Positions 36,345 through 48,140 of a stretch of 64,000 nucleotides of DNA are shown in pieces (the stretch's first letter is position 1; each line of letters begins with the position of its first letter). The notes under the pieces were generated by a model that was given only the letters and a program-made list of their open reading frames with translations, did no database searches and was not told the DNA's origin. The translations under genes and the position numbers were made by a program. Location: assembly GCA_014155875.1 (NCBI GenBank), contig JACEFZ010024506.1, forward strand, positions 377,001-441,000, given 5' to 3'. The DNA comes from Cepaea nemoralis. Taxonomy: Eukaryota > Mollusca > Gastropoda > Stylommatophora > Helicidae.

Positions 36345-36585
36345 CAAGTTAGTTGTATATCCTTTACAGGACATAGAAGTAGGCTCCAGTATTTTGTGGC
36401 TGTTTGTGATCTCTTGACAAGTTTACGTTCAGTAGTTTGCCATTGCTCTCTGAACGATTGCCACACATACCATTGTATGGAAACCAACGCAAGGCGCTCT
36501 GCTTCCAAATCGCCCGCAGCTGTGTTTCGAACGGAGTATGAGGGATTACGAATTACTTTCGTAACCCCTTCGCAACAATAAAGTT
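36345..36585 (+). repeat. Dispersed repeat F (forward copy)
   Basis: TATATCCTTTACAGGACAT, TTACGTTCAGTAGTTTGCC and ATTGCTCTCTGAACGA define it. Other copies are 40965-41170 (forward), and 19985-20180 and 37145-37355 (reversed). It follows the SINE A-tail directly. Confidence 0.8.
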
Positions 36586-36587
36586 AT

Positions 36588-36680
36588 CCTGGTGCAATAA
36601 AGTTCTCCCGGTACAATAAAATTCTCCCGGTACAATAAAGTTCTCTCAGTACAATAAAGTTCTCCCAGTGCAATAAAAGC
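36588..36680. repeat. 20-bp tandem repeat (5 copies)
   Basis: Units read GGTACAATAAAGTTCTCCC with small changes. Each contains AATAAA, giving a cluster of canonical poly(A) signals in forward orientation. Confidence 0.9.
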
Positions 36681-36699
36681 AATCTTCTCTCCTTTAAGC

Positions 36700-37144
36700 A
36701 TCTCATTGTTTTAGTGTGTGTGTGTACGTATGTATGTGCGTAGGTTGATAATTTATTGTGTATTGCAATGTGTATATGTGTGATACATATATGTTGGATT
36801 GGAATGTAACAGTGTGCGAATGAGATATTAATATCTATGACCGTATTGTGTGTGTGTGTGCGTGTGTGTGTGCGTGTGTGTGTGCGCGCGCGCATAATTT
36901 TGGTGTGTGACGTGTGATTTTGGTGTGATTACAGTAAACTGCATGTGTGGTTATGTTGTTACTCTAAGTGCGTGTGTGTGATTATGATTTTCATTTGTAT
37001 AAAACTGGCATTACTGCCTGCAGTACCTTGCGATATCGAACAGAATCTTGAACCTGAGGAAATAAAGCCACCTGGCTAGTGCAGTCTCAGTGAACAGTAA
37101 AGATTAGGATTTTTTTTTGCACTCGACAACAACAACAAAGCCTC
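36700..37144. other. Unassigned GT-rich interval
   Basis: A (TG)n/(GC)n tract lies at 36848-36894. Otherwise it is loosely GT-rich with no gene. Confidence 0.45.
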
Positions 37145-37355
37145 CATTACCTTACCGATGATCGAGCGCTGGTATCCCGAATGGTAGCCCGGAATTCTAG
37201 CCACTCGGCCAGACGTTCCATTTATTAAATGGGTGCCGGTCGTTTACAAAGCAAAGGCAAACTACTGAACGTAACCTTGCCGAGAAATCACAAACATTCA
37301 AACGATGCTGGGGTTGACTGCGATGTCGTGTAAAGGATATACAATTAACTTTTAA
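37145..37355 (-). repeat. Dispersed repeat F (reversed copy)
   Basis: GGCAAACTACTGAACGTAACC and GTGTAAAGGATATACAATTAA are the reverse complement of the 36345 copy. With that copy it forms an inverted pair about 560 bp apart. Confidence 0.75.
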
Positions 37356-37529
37356 CTCACTACTGGTAACAATTGTGTGGACAACGATCGAGTTCAAAAC
37401 GAGCGAGCAAAAAAAAATTATACTAGTGCGCTCTTTATCATGCGGATGCGGCAGGTTGGAATGCTCGTGTGTGTAGAGCTGTCGATCTTGATGTTGCCTA
37501 GTGTGGGATTTATATCATCAGTGTTTACA

Positions 37530-38145
37530 CTTCATGTATGGACGATTCTTGAAAAAGGAGAGTCTGGCATATGAGACTACGACCTTCAGCATGAGATTGG
37601 AGGTGGGAGCAGTCACAGCGGCATTCCGTTGGTTAGAGGAGACCACTGCAACACACTTTGTATTCATTACGGACTCAAGGAGTATGCTTAGTAAGGTGGA
37701 GAAAGGAATGTTTCGTGTGGAATGGCTCACCTCGCTTCAGAGGTCACAGATTGTGAGAATTGTATGAATATTTTTTGCCCTGGTCATGCGGGAGTGCGGG
37801 GGGAATGAACAGGCTGATAGGCTGGCAGGGAATGCACCTCTTGGTGTTAGATTAGCTATGGCCAAGGGAGATGTGGTCGTGCACCTGTGGACCAGGTGGA
37901 AAAGATGGAGGAATATATTGAGAACCCATATGTAGAAAGAATGAGATTGCGGAGGATCGGCAGGGGTTCTGGAAAAATTTCAAAACTGAGAGGGTAGACC
38001 AGGAGAACTTTCAATCAGATAACGATGGGAACAATTAGTAGGGTGACTCTTCGTTGGCTGTTGAATGAGGGGGCACAGCGCGTATGGGAATGTCCTGAGT
38101 GCAGTGATGTCGGTTCTTAGCTCAACTCGACTCAACTTACACTTC
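37530..38145 (+). mobile_element. LINE family B RNase H fragment (pseudogene)
   Basis: Translation gives ESLAYETTTFSMRLEVGAVT, VFITDSRSMLSK, a shift and stop, then GNEQADRLAGNAPLG and a 3' end RVWECPECSDVGS. The first catalytic aspartate (YTDGS) is upstream of the truncation. The E, D and last D positions are recognisable. The 3' noncoding end (CAGTGATGTCGGTTCTTAGC) recurs at 53290 and 56890. Confidence 0.8.
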
Positions 38146-39029
38146 GTGTAACAATTCACCAACGATGAGGACCTCTTTGAAAGGGTCAGGGGTCCTCTGG
38201 GGTTCTGTGAAGGAGACTTTGAGAAACAGTGCACTGGACAATAGAACGGACAGACAGCTATAACCCACTCTTGATGTCTGCGGGTTCTATATAAAGACGA
38301 ATACTTGTTTGTATCCGCTTTAATGTGTTAGCTTTCGTGGCATATTTTGTGGGTGTTCTTTTGCCAAACAAATTGCTTTTCCAAGTTCTTGAAACAGTTC
38401 GCAAAAATGCATCCAAGCCACATGTTCGTATGGAATGTAAACACTAGGATAAATAATAAAATAATAATTTAAAATAAAATATTGCAACACTCTATGGCTG
38501 TTCTCGGAAATACCTGCAGTAATTTTGACACGGAGTATGGCTCTGAACACATAAAGAGTAAACAAACGGAGAAATTATTCTAACAGAATGTCTGAGACAG
38601 TGTACATGAGTTGGGGTAAATATTCATTCTGCAATAGACGGTCCTGGCCTGTGGAGTCATAATAAAAACAATTAAATAATCCGACGTATCGAGAATTGTA
38701 ATATTCTCTTTTTCGGGCTCCGATTCTAAACATGGAAAATACGTTTCTTATTTTATGTTGTGTATCAGGGTCTGAATATGAGAATAGAGGCATTTTAGAG
38801 TAGTCACTATGCCGTCTTCTACAGCCCGCTATTTTCTGATCGTATAGAGGGAAAGTAGAGCTCTATTACACTGTCCCCGTGGAAATGAAGCTTTGGAAAT
38901 GGGTCACGAAAAAAAAAGTCCCTATAAAATGTTCACAACTATAGACCCAAGCCTGTTTCTGGGCTCAGGCCAGTTAAACGGCACTGAACCTCACTTGAGT
39001 GTTACAACACACAGTCTTCCAGAGGATCC
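38146..39029. other. Unassigned interval
   Basis: No gene, RNA or repeat is recognised. Confidence 0.4.
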
Positions 39030-39165
39030 ACAACTAAACAATCAACCAATCAATCAGCCCACCAACCAGCCAATTATTCAGCCAACCAATCAACCAGCCA
39101 GCCAATCATTCAACCAACCAGCCAAACAATCAACCAGCCAGCCAACCAGCCAAGCTGCCTGCACG
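39030..39165. repeat. Degenerate (CCAA/TCAA/CCAG)n tetranucleotide tract
   Basis: About 135 bp of CAACCAAT/CAGCCAAC-type repeat. The composition resembles the tails of the family B LINEs at 53320 and 61444, but no LINE body was recognised next to it. Confidence 0.85.
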
Positions 39166-39359
39166 CACAACCCATATATAATCGTACCATGTGACGTTCG
39201 TTCGGGTCAAATACCAAACAACTTTAAGAAGCTTCCGGGGTTTATTTATTGTATAAAAATTATTAATGGTTGCATAACATTTCAGTCAAAAAAAATTGCC
39301 TTGTACACATTTTTTGACATTCATTTATCTTTTGGAAATATCCCTTAACCAAATTTTCT

Positions 39360-39640
39360 GAAACTTTTCTCAGTTGCATTCTCACATTGCAGCCTGTATC
39401 CTCGGTATCGTTATTGTTGCCTTTTCTGTGCCAGAATGAGGCCTATGTCGGAAGAGTATGGAGGATGTTCCAGGGTAAACCCTGAGCCCCATTCATTGAG
39501 ATCTTTCTCAGTTGCATTGTCGCATTCATGATAACGTCCTCGGCATACCAGAATCATTTCCTTTTCAAGGTCGATTTAAGGCGAGGATACCATGTTGGAA
39601 TAATATTGAGGTTGTTCCAGAGCCAACTAAATCGTATTGT
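39360..39640. repeat. Diverged two-copy tandem duplication
   Basis: CTCAGTTGCATTCTCACATT and CTCAGTTGCATTGTCGCATT start copies about 138 bp apart. Both continue with TCCTCGG, CCAGAAT and GTTCCAG. 39641-40739 shows no gene, only a 22-base poly-G at 40611. Confidence 0.65.
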
Positions 39641-40739
39641 GCGCTGGGAGGTATCGGATCATCTGCACTATCGATGTGCCGGTGCATTATCACAACTTTT
39701 ACTTGTGGCACTCAAAAACTAGCCATTTTTATTCATTGCGGTTGCATTACATAATTTCGGGTTCAAGATTAATGTCTCTGATTGTGAATTCTCAAGCAAA
39801 ATGTAAACGTTTCCATCAAAATATTGTTCAATCAAGAACACTTTAAACTCTGAGGATACTTCGTACACAACACAGAACCTTATGTCACTTCTATTCGCGA
39901 GTAAATAAGAATTTTACACCAGGAATGTTGTTTTGTCAAGGCCATCTGTAAAGTATTATGTATCTGGTAGTAGAAGAAACTCCACAATGGGGCAGTGTGG
40001 CTTCTGATCCTCAGAATTGGTGCCCTTCTACGAATGTTTCAGCTTCATTATCTTCTTTACACACTCGGGTATGCGGGACCATCAGGGTCATGACCTCTGT
40101 GTATCTTTCTCCTAGTGCGAATCCGCAACATATTACCGGCTTCAAATGAGACTCAATAATTGAAACAAGAATATACTATCCGGTGAACACTTTTTATCTA
40201 CACCGCTGCTCTTCTCAGAGATCTCGCGTGACCTTTTGTCGTTAAACGGGCCAAAGAATTCACGCGTGCGTATAGATACCTTCATGCAGTGGAGAAAAGC
40301 CGAAATTCGTTAGGCAGTCAGATTTATGCTGATGCTCTTATGCTTTCTAATATCTCGTGAATGTCATCATCGACAGAAGTCAGTCGTCGTCTGATGACTG
40401 CCACGGAACTGGCCAGGTTTGAGTAGCCATGGAGACGTGTCTGTCAGATCACTATCCACATGCACGCAAAGGCCAGTTATAATTGCTATCGATTGGAATG
40501 CTTGTCCTCGACTATGTCCATCCTTGACTGTTGTTGTGTGTGTGAACTCTTCCCGGCACCCCTTCGTTCTTTTTTGGAGAGGAGTTTTTTTATTTTTAAA
40601 TAATTTTTATGGGGGGGGGGGGGGGGGGGGGGCTTGGCTTTTCTCTGGCTTTGAACTTCAAGCGTAGTGCATACACGTGCTACCACTTCAAGTATACTGT
40701 ACTGATGTTTGCGTAGGAGGGTAGTGTGTCAACCTACTT

Positions 40740-40870
40740 ATGCACCTAAAAGGTCAGTCTGTGCGGCTTGTTCATTACCAAGCTTCTCATCATACGGAGC
40801 TCGTGCTTTGTACCGATGCTCTCGGCAGCCGGCTTGTCGTTCTGCGGAGACAAACTGAACCGGATTGGAT
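40740..40870 (+). mobile_element. SINE family 2-like fragment
   Basis: CGGAGCTCGTGCTTTGTACC and GGCTTGTCGTTCTGCGGAGA match 18110-18215 and the body at 36255-36320. Confidence 0.5.
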
Positions 40871-40964
40871 AAAACTGTACAGTGAAGTCGCTCTTCTCAA
40901 CTGTAACCTTTTTGTCCGCATACTTTATTGATTACACTATGTTTAGCATATATTGTTTGCCTTT

Positions 40965-41170
40965 TTTTCGCATATCCTTTACAGGATATTGCAGTCAACA
41001 CCAGCATTTTTCAGCTGCCGTTGATGTCTTGGCAAGTTTTACGTTCAGTAGTTTGCCATTGCTTTCTGAACGACCGGCTCACATACCCCGTAAGTAACCA
41101 GCGCGTCGCGATCCGCTTACGAATCTCGTGCAGCTGTGTTTCGTAGGAGAGTATACCGGACTACGAACAA
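40965..41170 (+). repeat. Dispersed repeat F (forward copy)
   Basis: CATATCCTTTACAGGATATT, TTACGTTCAGTAGTTTGCC and CAGCTGTGTTTCGTAGGAG are shared with 36345-36585. Confidence 0.8.
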
Positions 41171-41419
41171 TGTCCTTACAGGGAGACTGACATTTCTGGC
41201 CTTACATTGTCAAATTCTTCTGTCACTTTTATACATGAAATCCAGCTGTTACTGTAACTTCTATTGCTCCATGGTTGTATTGTTGTAACTCCTCCAGACT
41301 CAAACAGTGTTACTCTAACTCAAAATTACATAATCTTGAGGATATAAAGTGTTAAAGTAACAGGTGCCTGCGGCGGAAAGGATTACAATGGGAAAATGTT
41401 TAGTACCGAAGGATGTAAA

Positions 41420-41713
41420 CTGATTAGAGAAATTAGACGTAGACAGTCACAATTGTTTGGTCACGTTATGAGAAGAAACAAATTTGAGAACTTGGTGACA
41501 ACTGGCAAGATCGAGGGGAAGAGAACAAGGGCAGGCAGAAAAATAAATACCTGAATGGCCTGGCCATGTTGTAAGGTCGAGACAAGAACACTGAGCTGAT
41601 CCACGACACTGGTGATCGAGTGAGATGGCAAAACATGACCGCCCACGATTACCGACATGGCACATGATGATGATAGTGATGATGATGATGATGACGATAG
41701 TGATGATGATGGC

Positions 41714-41762
<49 letters not shown>

Positions 41763-41763
41763 T
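41420..41763 (+). mobile_element. LINE family C 3' end with (GAT)n tail
   Basis: The reading RRRQSQLFGHVMRRNKFEN then TTGKIEGKRTRAG is a LINE ORF2 C-terminus. GATCGAGTGAGATGGCAAAAC and CGACATGGCACATGATGATG follow, then about 95 bp of GAT repeats. The stop after REGKRT.. and the lack of upstream RT show a short 5'-truncated copy. Confidence 0.75.
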
Positions 41764-42234
41764 AAATTAATAACTGCCCGACATAAAGCAAGTTAGCGAA
41801 ATAACTGAAACTGTGGTAAAGTTACAAGAAAAACAATCGCTTAAGGCCTCGGAGATGTGGTTTTACAGAACAATGCTGAAAACTTTCTTTAACAGCCAGA
41901 ATGAGTAAAGATACGTTTTGAAAGTGGTTAAGATAAACATTAGAACTTATCGCAAATATCAGAAAGAGGCAGTCGACATTTCGTGGCCTCACTGGAGCAT
42001 GTTAGCACCACTGAACATATTTGTTAAAGAGAGAGGTGAAGAGAGCGAGAAAAATCCCCCTGCATGACATGGAACGGTGTCAGAGCTCGAAGTGGTACAT
42101 GGTGTTGGAGATTGTAGGATGTGGAGAAGCATGATTGCCCATGCCTGTCGGCAAGACATTTTATAAAGATGATGAATTTGTTTCGAAGTAGCTAAAGTAA
42201 TAACCGAATGGGGCATTGTAACGACTGGGTGGAA
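41764..42234. other. Unassigned interval (possible LINE relic)
   Basis: No firm feature. 41840-41940 loosely resembles an RT thumb (MWFYRTMLKTF). Confidence 0.3.
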
Positions 42235-42555
42235 CGTAACCAGTTGTGCTTAGGAATTCCATTGACTGTTTAGGAATTCCATAGATTGCTTAGGAATTCC
42301 ATAGACTGCTTACATATTCCATAGACTGCTTGGGAATTCCATAGATTGTTTAGGAATTCCATAGATTGCTTAGGTATTCCATAGACTGCTAAGGTATTCC
42401 ATAGATTGCTTAGGTATTCCATAGACTGCTTAGGAATTCCATAGATTGCTTAGGTATTCCATAGACTGCTGAGGTATTCCATAGACTGCTTAGGTATTCC
42501 ATAGACTGCTTAGGTATTCATAGACTGCTTAGGTATTCCATAGATTGCTTAGGTA
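42235..42555. repeat. 20-bp minisatellite (about 16 copies)
   Basis: Units read TTAGGAATTCCATAGACTGC or TTAGGTATTCCATAGACTGC. Many carry an EcoRI site. Confidence 0.95.
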
Positions 42556-42897
42556 TACTAGAATAACATTTGGCTAACAGTTCACACATTATACATATCT
42601 AAACCATGCGGGTAACATTTCATACATCCAGATAACAACATTGTAGAATAACACGTATCCACATTACAGTGTAGAAAGTGCTGCATGCCAGATACAGGGA
42701 GAGAAGTCAGAGAATATGTGCTCCTCGCCATTAATTATTCTCCTATTTCATGCATTTCTAATCGTTAATTCAGCTTAACTTTCCCCTGTCTAACCTAAAG
42801 TTTCCCATAAATTTATATTGTCTATATATTGCTAGTATCGATCTAGTCGGGCTCAACACTGTGCATTTTTACATCGTTCTTTTCGAGTCGCACTGCA

Positions 42898-42898
<1 letters not shown>

Positions 42899-42953
<55 letters not shown>

Positions 42954-42954
42954 A
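42899..42954. repeat. Poly-C (45) followed by poly-A (11)
   Basis: An uninterrupted C run of 45 is unusual. It may be an i-motif/G-quadruplex site, or its length may be an assembly artefact. 42955-43377 has no clear gene; RYFGQSLRR at 43042 may be a LINE trace. Confidence 0.9.
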
Positions 42955-43377
42955 GACTTTTGCTTCAGCTCTTAAAGAGCATCGGTGATTACTTATTCCT
43001 GATTTGTTGTTGTGAAAACGATATTGTAAACTACGAAAATTAAGATATTTTGGTCAGTCCTTAAGGCGTGTAAAGTATTGAACACATGCTCAGTGCGCCC
43101 AAGACGTGTAAAGAGGCCTACTCGATGTCTTTTGGAGGTCGATCCAGCTTTATACAATTTATACCGGAAATGTTATGGCATGAAAACAGATGTTTTCTGC
43201 TGTCTATAATCTTTGACTCATCGCTTCAAACGTGTAGTAACCACTTAGATCACCAGTTCTAGATTTCCAGTGTCCCACGGACATGATGTGTCAACACTTG
43301 ACTTATAGAGGCCATTATTGTCTTCCTACTCTCAGACCAGGCTTTGGAAAGTTAAGAATGGATGGCTATGGCAATGA

Positions 43378-46190
43378 ATGACTGCCACCTGCTACGGTAT
43401 TAGTGGCTGCCACCTGGAATGGCATGAGTGGCTGCCACCTGGTATGGCATGAGTGGCTGCCACCTGGTATGGCATGAGTGGCTGCCACCTGGTATGGCAT
43501 GAGTGGCTGCCACCTGGTATGGCATGAGTGGCTGCCACCTGGTTTGGCATGAGTGGCTGCCACCTGGTATGGCATGAGTGGCTGCCACCTGGTATGGCAT
43601 GAGTGGCTGCCACATGGTATGGCATGAGTGGCTGCCACCTGGAATGGCATGAGTGGCTGCCACCTGGAATGGCATGAGTGGCTGCCACCTGGAATGGCAT
43701 GAGTGGCTGCCACCTGGAATGGCATGAGTGGCTGCCACCTGGTATGGCATGAGTGGCTGCCACCTGGAATGGCATGAGTGGCTGCCACCTGGAATGGCAT
43801 GAGTGGCTGCCACCTGGTATGGCATGAGTGGCTGCCACCTGGAATGGCATGAGTGGCTGCCACCTGGTATGGCATGAGTGGCTGCCACATGGTATGGCAT
43901 GAGTGGCTGCCACCTGGTATGGCATGAGTGGCTGCCACCTGGTATGGCATGAGTGGCTGCCACCTGGTATGGCATGAGTGGCTGCCACCTGGTATGGCAT
44001 GAGTGGCTGCCACCTGGAATGGCATGAGTGGCTGCCACCTGGAATGGCATGAGTGGCTGCCACCTGGAATGGCATGAGTGGCTGCCACCTGGTATGGCAT
44101 GAGTGGCTGCCACCTGGTATGGCATGAGTGGCTGCCACCTGGAATGGCATGAGTGGCTGCCACCTGGAATGGCATGAGTGGCTGCCACCTGGTATGGCAT
44201 GAGTGGCTGCCACCTGGAATGGCATGAGTGGCTGCCACCTGGTATGGCATGAGTGGCTGCCACCTGGAATGGCATGAGTGGCTGCCACCTGGTAATGGCA
44301 TGAGTGGCTGCCACCTGGAATGGCATGAGTGGCTGCCACCTGGTATATGCATGAGTGGCTGCCACCTGCTATGGCATGAGTGGCTGCCACCTGGAATGGC
44401 ATGAGTGGCTGCCACCTGGAATGGCATAGTGGCTGCCACCTGGTATGGCATGAGTGGCTGCCACCTGGTAATGGCATGAGTGGCTGCCACCTGGAATGGC
44501 ATGAGTGGCTGCCACCTGGTAATGGCATGAGTGGCTGCCACCTGGTATGGCATGAGTGGCTGCCACCTGGAATGGCATGAGTGGCTGCCACCTGGTATGG
44601 CATGATTGGCTGCCACCTGGTAATGGCATGAGTGGCTGCCACCTGGTATGGCATGAGTGGCTGCCACCTGGTATGGCATGAGTGGCTGCCACCTGGAATG
44701 GCTATGAGTGGCTGCCACCTGGAATGGCATGAGTGGCTGCCACCTGGTATGGCATGAGTGGCTGCCACCTGGTATGGCATGAGTGGCTGCCACCTGGAAT
44801 GGCATGAGTGGCTGCCACCTGGAATGGCATGAGTGGCTGCCACCTGGTATGGCATGAGTGGCTGCCACCTGGAATGGCATGAGTGGCTGCCACCTGGTAT
44901 GGCATGAGTGGCTGCCACCTGGAATGGCATGAGTGGCTGCCACCTGGTATGGCATGAGTGGCTGCCACCTGGTATGGCATGAGTGGCTGCCACCTGGTAT
45001 GGCATGAGTGGCTGCCACCTGGAATGGCATGAGTGGCTGCCACCTGGTATGGCATGAGTGGCTGCCACCTGGAATGGCATGAGTGGCTGCCACCTGGTTA
45101 TGGCATGAGTGGCTGCCACCTGGAATGGCATGAGTGGCTGCCACCTGGATATGGCATGAGTGGCTGCCACCTGGAATGGCATGAGTGGCTGCCACCTGGT
45201 AATGGCATGAGTGGCTGCCACCTGCTATGGCATGAGTGGCTGCCACCTGGAATGGCATGAGTGGCTGCCACCTGGAATGGCATGAGTGGCTGCCACCTGG
45301 AATGGCATGAGTGGCTGCCACCTGGTATGGCATGAGTGGCTGCCACCTGGTATGGCATGAGTGGCTGCCACCTGGAATGGCATGAGTGGCTGCCACCTGG
45401 CTATGGCATGAGTGGCTGCCACCTGGAATGGCATGAGTGGCTGCCACCTGGAATGGCATGAGTGGCTGCCACCTGGTATGGCATGAGTGGCTGCCACCTG
45501 GTATGGCATGAGTGGCTGCCACATGGTAATGGCAGGAGTGGCTGCCACCTGGAATGGCATGAGTGGCTGCCACATGGTATGGCATGAGTGGCTGCCACCT
45601 GGAATGGCATGAGTGGCTGCCACCTGGAATGGCATGAGTGGCTGCCACCTGGTATGGCATGAGTGGCTGCCACCTGGAATGGCATGAGTGGCTGCCATCT
45701 GGAATGGCATGAGTGACTGCCACCTGGTATGGCATGAGTGGCTGCCACATAGTATGGCATGAGTGGCTGCCACCTGGAATAGCATGAGTGGCTGCCACCT
45801 GGAATGGCATGAGTGGCTGCCACCTGGAATGGCATGAGTGGCTGCCACCTGGTATGGCATGAGTGGCTGCCACCTGCTATGGCACAAGTGACTGTCATCT
45901 GCTATGGCCTGGAATGACTGCCACTTGCTGTGGCATGAGTGATTGCCACTTGCTATGGCACGAATGGCTGAGATCTGCTGTGGCATGAGTGGCTGAGGTC
46001 TGTTGTGGCACGAGTGGTTGACCTGCTATGGAATGAGTGTATGCCACCTGCCATGGCACTAGTGGTTGTCATCTGCCATGGCAAGAGTGACTGCCATCTG
46101 CTGTGGCCTAAGTATCTGCCACTTGTAATGGTATGAGTGGTTGCCACCTGCTATGGCATGGGTGGCTGCCATTGGCTGTGGCATGTGTGG
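43378..46190. repeat. 25-bp minisatellite (about 110 copies), longest array in the window
   Basis: Units read GGCATGAGTGGCTGCCACCT then GGAAT or GGTAT. Copies decay towards 46190. The minus strand of the 25-mer has no stop in any frame, so the frame cycles with a 75-nt (25-residue) period. This yields an 835-codon open frame (AATHAIPGGSHSCH-type peptide). No splice-linked exon, domain or conserved start supports a gene. Confidence 0.96.
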
Positions 46191-46820
46191 CAGTTGTGGC
46201 AGTCTTTAATACTTTAACTCGTTCTACCCAAAGCAGTTGTTGCTTGAAACTAATACAGCTGTGTCTAGCCGAGTTCAAATAAATAAACCTGTTGAATGGA
46301 AGGAGTTAAAGTAACTGTTCATTTGGTTGGTTGGTTGATAAATCCTCTAGAAGACTACGTGTGAACTCTAAAGTCTGATGCATTAGCATGCGGGTCATGT
46401 TATCCCTGGAAATGTTTTGCATCTGTTAGAGTGAGGTTGACATAGAGTCTTTTCTCCGAACTCAGTACTAAAGAACCATCTTGGAGTCTGTGTTGCAGAG
46501 CTCTTATTCTCCCTCTTCACATTCAGGAAACAGCGGGGTGTGTAATACAAGTACTGGAACTTCACATCTGGGGAGGGGCATAATAGGATGTAACGAGATC
46601 ATGATTCAAAACAGCAGTTATTGACTGGTTGAGTTTAGGTCTGGGTTTGCCATGTTTCCTCTAGTGGAGTTGGTAAATCTAACAACTGGATGAAGTTGAC
46701 GGAGCTGAGAACAGCATTGCATGTAAGGAGCTACGAACAAATTCAAAGTGGGTTGCTTTGTACTGAGTGAGCTAGAAATGTTCGTTCTCAGTCTCAAAAT
46801 GTTTGTTTTCTTGTCAACAG
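46191..46820. other. Region before the first recognised exon
   Basis: It holds a T-rich acceptor tract (46800-46820, ending TTGTCAACAG). I saw no upstream exon of the same gene here. Confidence 0.5.
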
Positions 46821-46916
46821 GGGCCAGTACAAGCAAAATTTGAGAAGATCCAGTCAGGAAGTCTTCCACCCAAAATCACCCATGTGTCTTGTGAGGCATC
46901 ACCCCAGGATAGATTC
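46821..46916 (+). CDS. C2CD2/C2CD2L-like (TMEM24-type) protein, internal exon a (SMP domain)
   Basis: This 96-nt phase-0 exon encodes GPVQAKFEKIQSGSLPPKIT then HVSCEASPQDRF. The acceptor is TTGTCAACAG and the donor GTGAGT. The pattern VQ..FE....LPP.I.HV.C is what I recall for the start of the SMP core in C2CD2 and C2CD2L. These ER-anchored proteins bind phosphatidylinositol and carry it to the plasma membrane at contact sites (family knowledge). The residues upstream of the exon, including the N-terminal membrane anchor, were not found in the window. The last 12 bases of the exon and its donor are repeated as the first unit of the array that follows. The exon structure is secure. The family name rests on pattern memory, so another SMP protein is possible. 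Confidence 0.75.
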
Positions 46917-47255
46917 GTGAGTCTTACTACTTAAAAAAAAATATTATTGATCATTGCCGTCACTCTAGGATAGATTCGTGAGTCTTACTACTTGTTTGTG
47001 TTATAAACATTGATCATTGCCATCACTCTGGGATAGATTTGTGAGTCTTACTACTTCTTTGTGTTATAAACATTGATCATTGCCAAGGCGCTGGCATAGA
47101 TTTGTGAGTATCACTGCTTGTTTGATTTATAACATTGATCATTGTCATCACGCTATGATAGATTTGTGAGTCTTACTGCTTGTTTATTTTATAGCATTAA
47201 ACATTGTCATAACTCAAGGATAGATTTGTGAATCTTACTACTTCTTTGTTTTATC
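46905..47255. repeat. 63-bp tandem repeat reiterating the exon end and 5' splice site
   Basis: Six diverged units contain GGATAGATTCGTGAGTCTTA and, further on, TTGATCATTGCC. The first unit spans the end of exon a and its GTGAGT donor. Units two and three keep ATAGATTYGTGAGT, unit four GTGAGTAT, unit five GTGAGT, and the last has GTGAAT. Potential decoy donors therefore recur about every 63 bp. Confidence 0.9.
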
Positions 47256-47859
47256 CCGGATGAGCTCCCACATGTCAGGGATCAGGTTTCCTCGTGTTAT
47301 CTACGGGACCTCTCAATGTCAGATGTCCTGTTTAGTTTATATTCACTTCTGATGATTAGAGTCTGGAGGTGTGGTTTGATATCACCTTACTGCTGTTGAA
47401 TTTATATGGATTCTAAGCCCTCCAATCTGCATAAAATTCTTGTTTATTTAATGATGTCTAAGAGTTACTGCTAATTATTTTAGTTACCATTCAAATACCA
47501 TACAGGCCTTTAACTTCCTCCTCCTCATTCTGTAAAAACTAACAACACACTGAAATACAAAAGCACTTCACAGAACACCGAAAGGTTTCACATCCTATTA
47601 TTACTCTATGTACATTAGTATAAATGCAATTTACTTTATATTGACTCGTTAAAATACTATTCTTAACTAATATCTATATGTAACAACATCTCTAATAATT
47701 ATGGTGGCTATGTAGCTCGCCATCGCCAGGTCAGGCTTTCAATCCTCCTATCAGAGGCGATAATGAAATGTGTCATGTGATCTCAGATTGTAAAGTTATT
47801 GTTCTGTTATTTTAAAGTAGTTGATCTGATGTTTTAATATGGTTAATGTGATATTTTGA
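47256..47859. other. Intron sequence with a weak tRNA-like segment
   Basis: No exon is seen. GGTGGCTATGTAGCTCGCC and CAGGCTTTCAATCCTCC (47702-47750) resemble boxes A and B of a SINE head. Confidence 0.4.
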
Positions 47860-48140
47860 TATAGTTACTCTGATATTTTGATATAGTTGATGTGATGTAT
47901 TAATATAGTTGATCTAATGTGTTAATATAATTGATCTGACATTTTAATATAGTTGATCTGATATATTAATATAATTAATCTGACATATTAATATAATCGA
48001 TCTAATATTTTAATATAGTTGATGTGATATATTAATATAGTTTATCTGACATTTTAATATAGTTGATCTGATATTTTAATATAGTTGATCTGATATTATA
48101 ATATTGTAAAGCAGTTGATCTGATATTATAATATTGTAAA
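47860..48140. repeat. AT-rich about 21-bp tandem repeat
   Basis: Units are variants of TTAATATAGTTGATCTGAYAT. They lie within the intron between exons a and b. Confidence 0.9.

Noticed and set aside
43366..45873. 835-codon minus-strand open frame of 25-residue repeats
   Set aside because: It is the automatic result of a 25-bp unit lacking stops in all minus-strand frames; neighbouring frames give the same peptide out of register. No domain, splice partner or start context was found.
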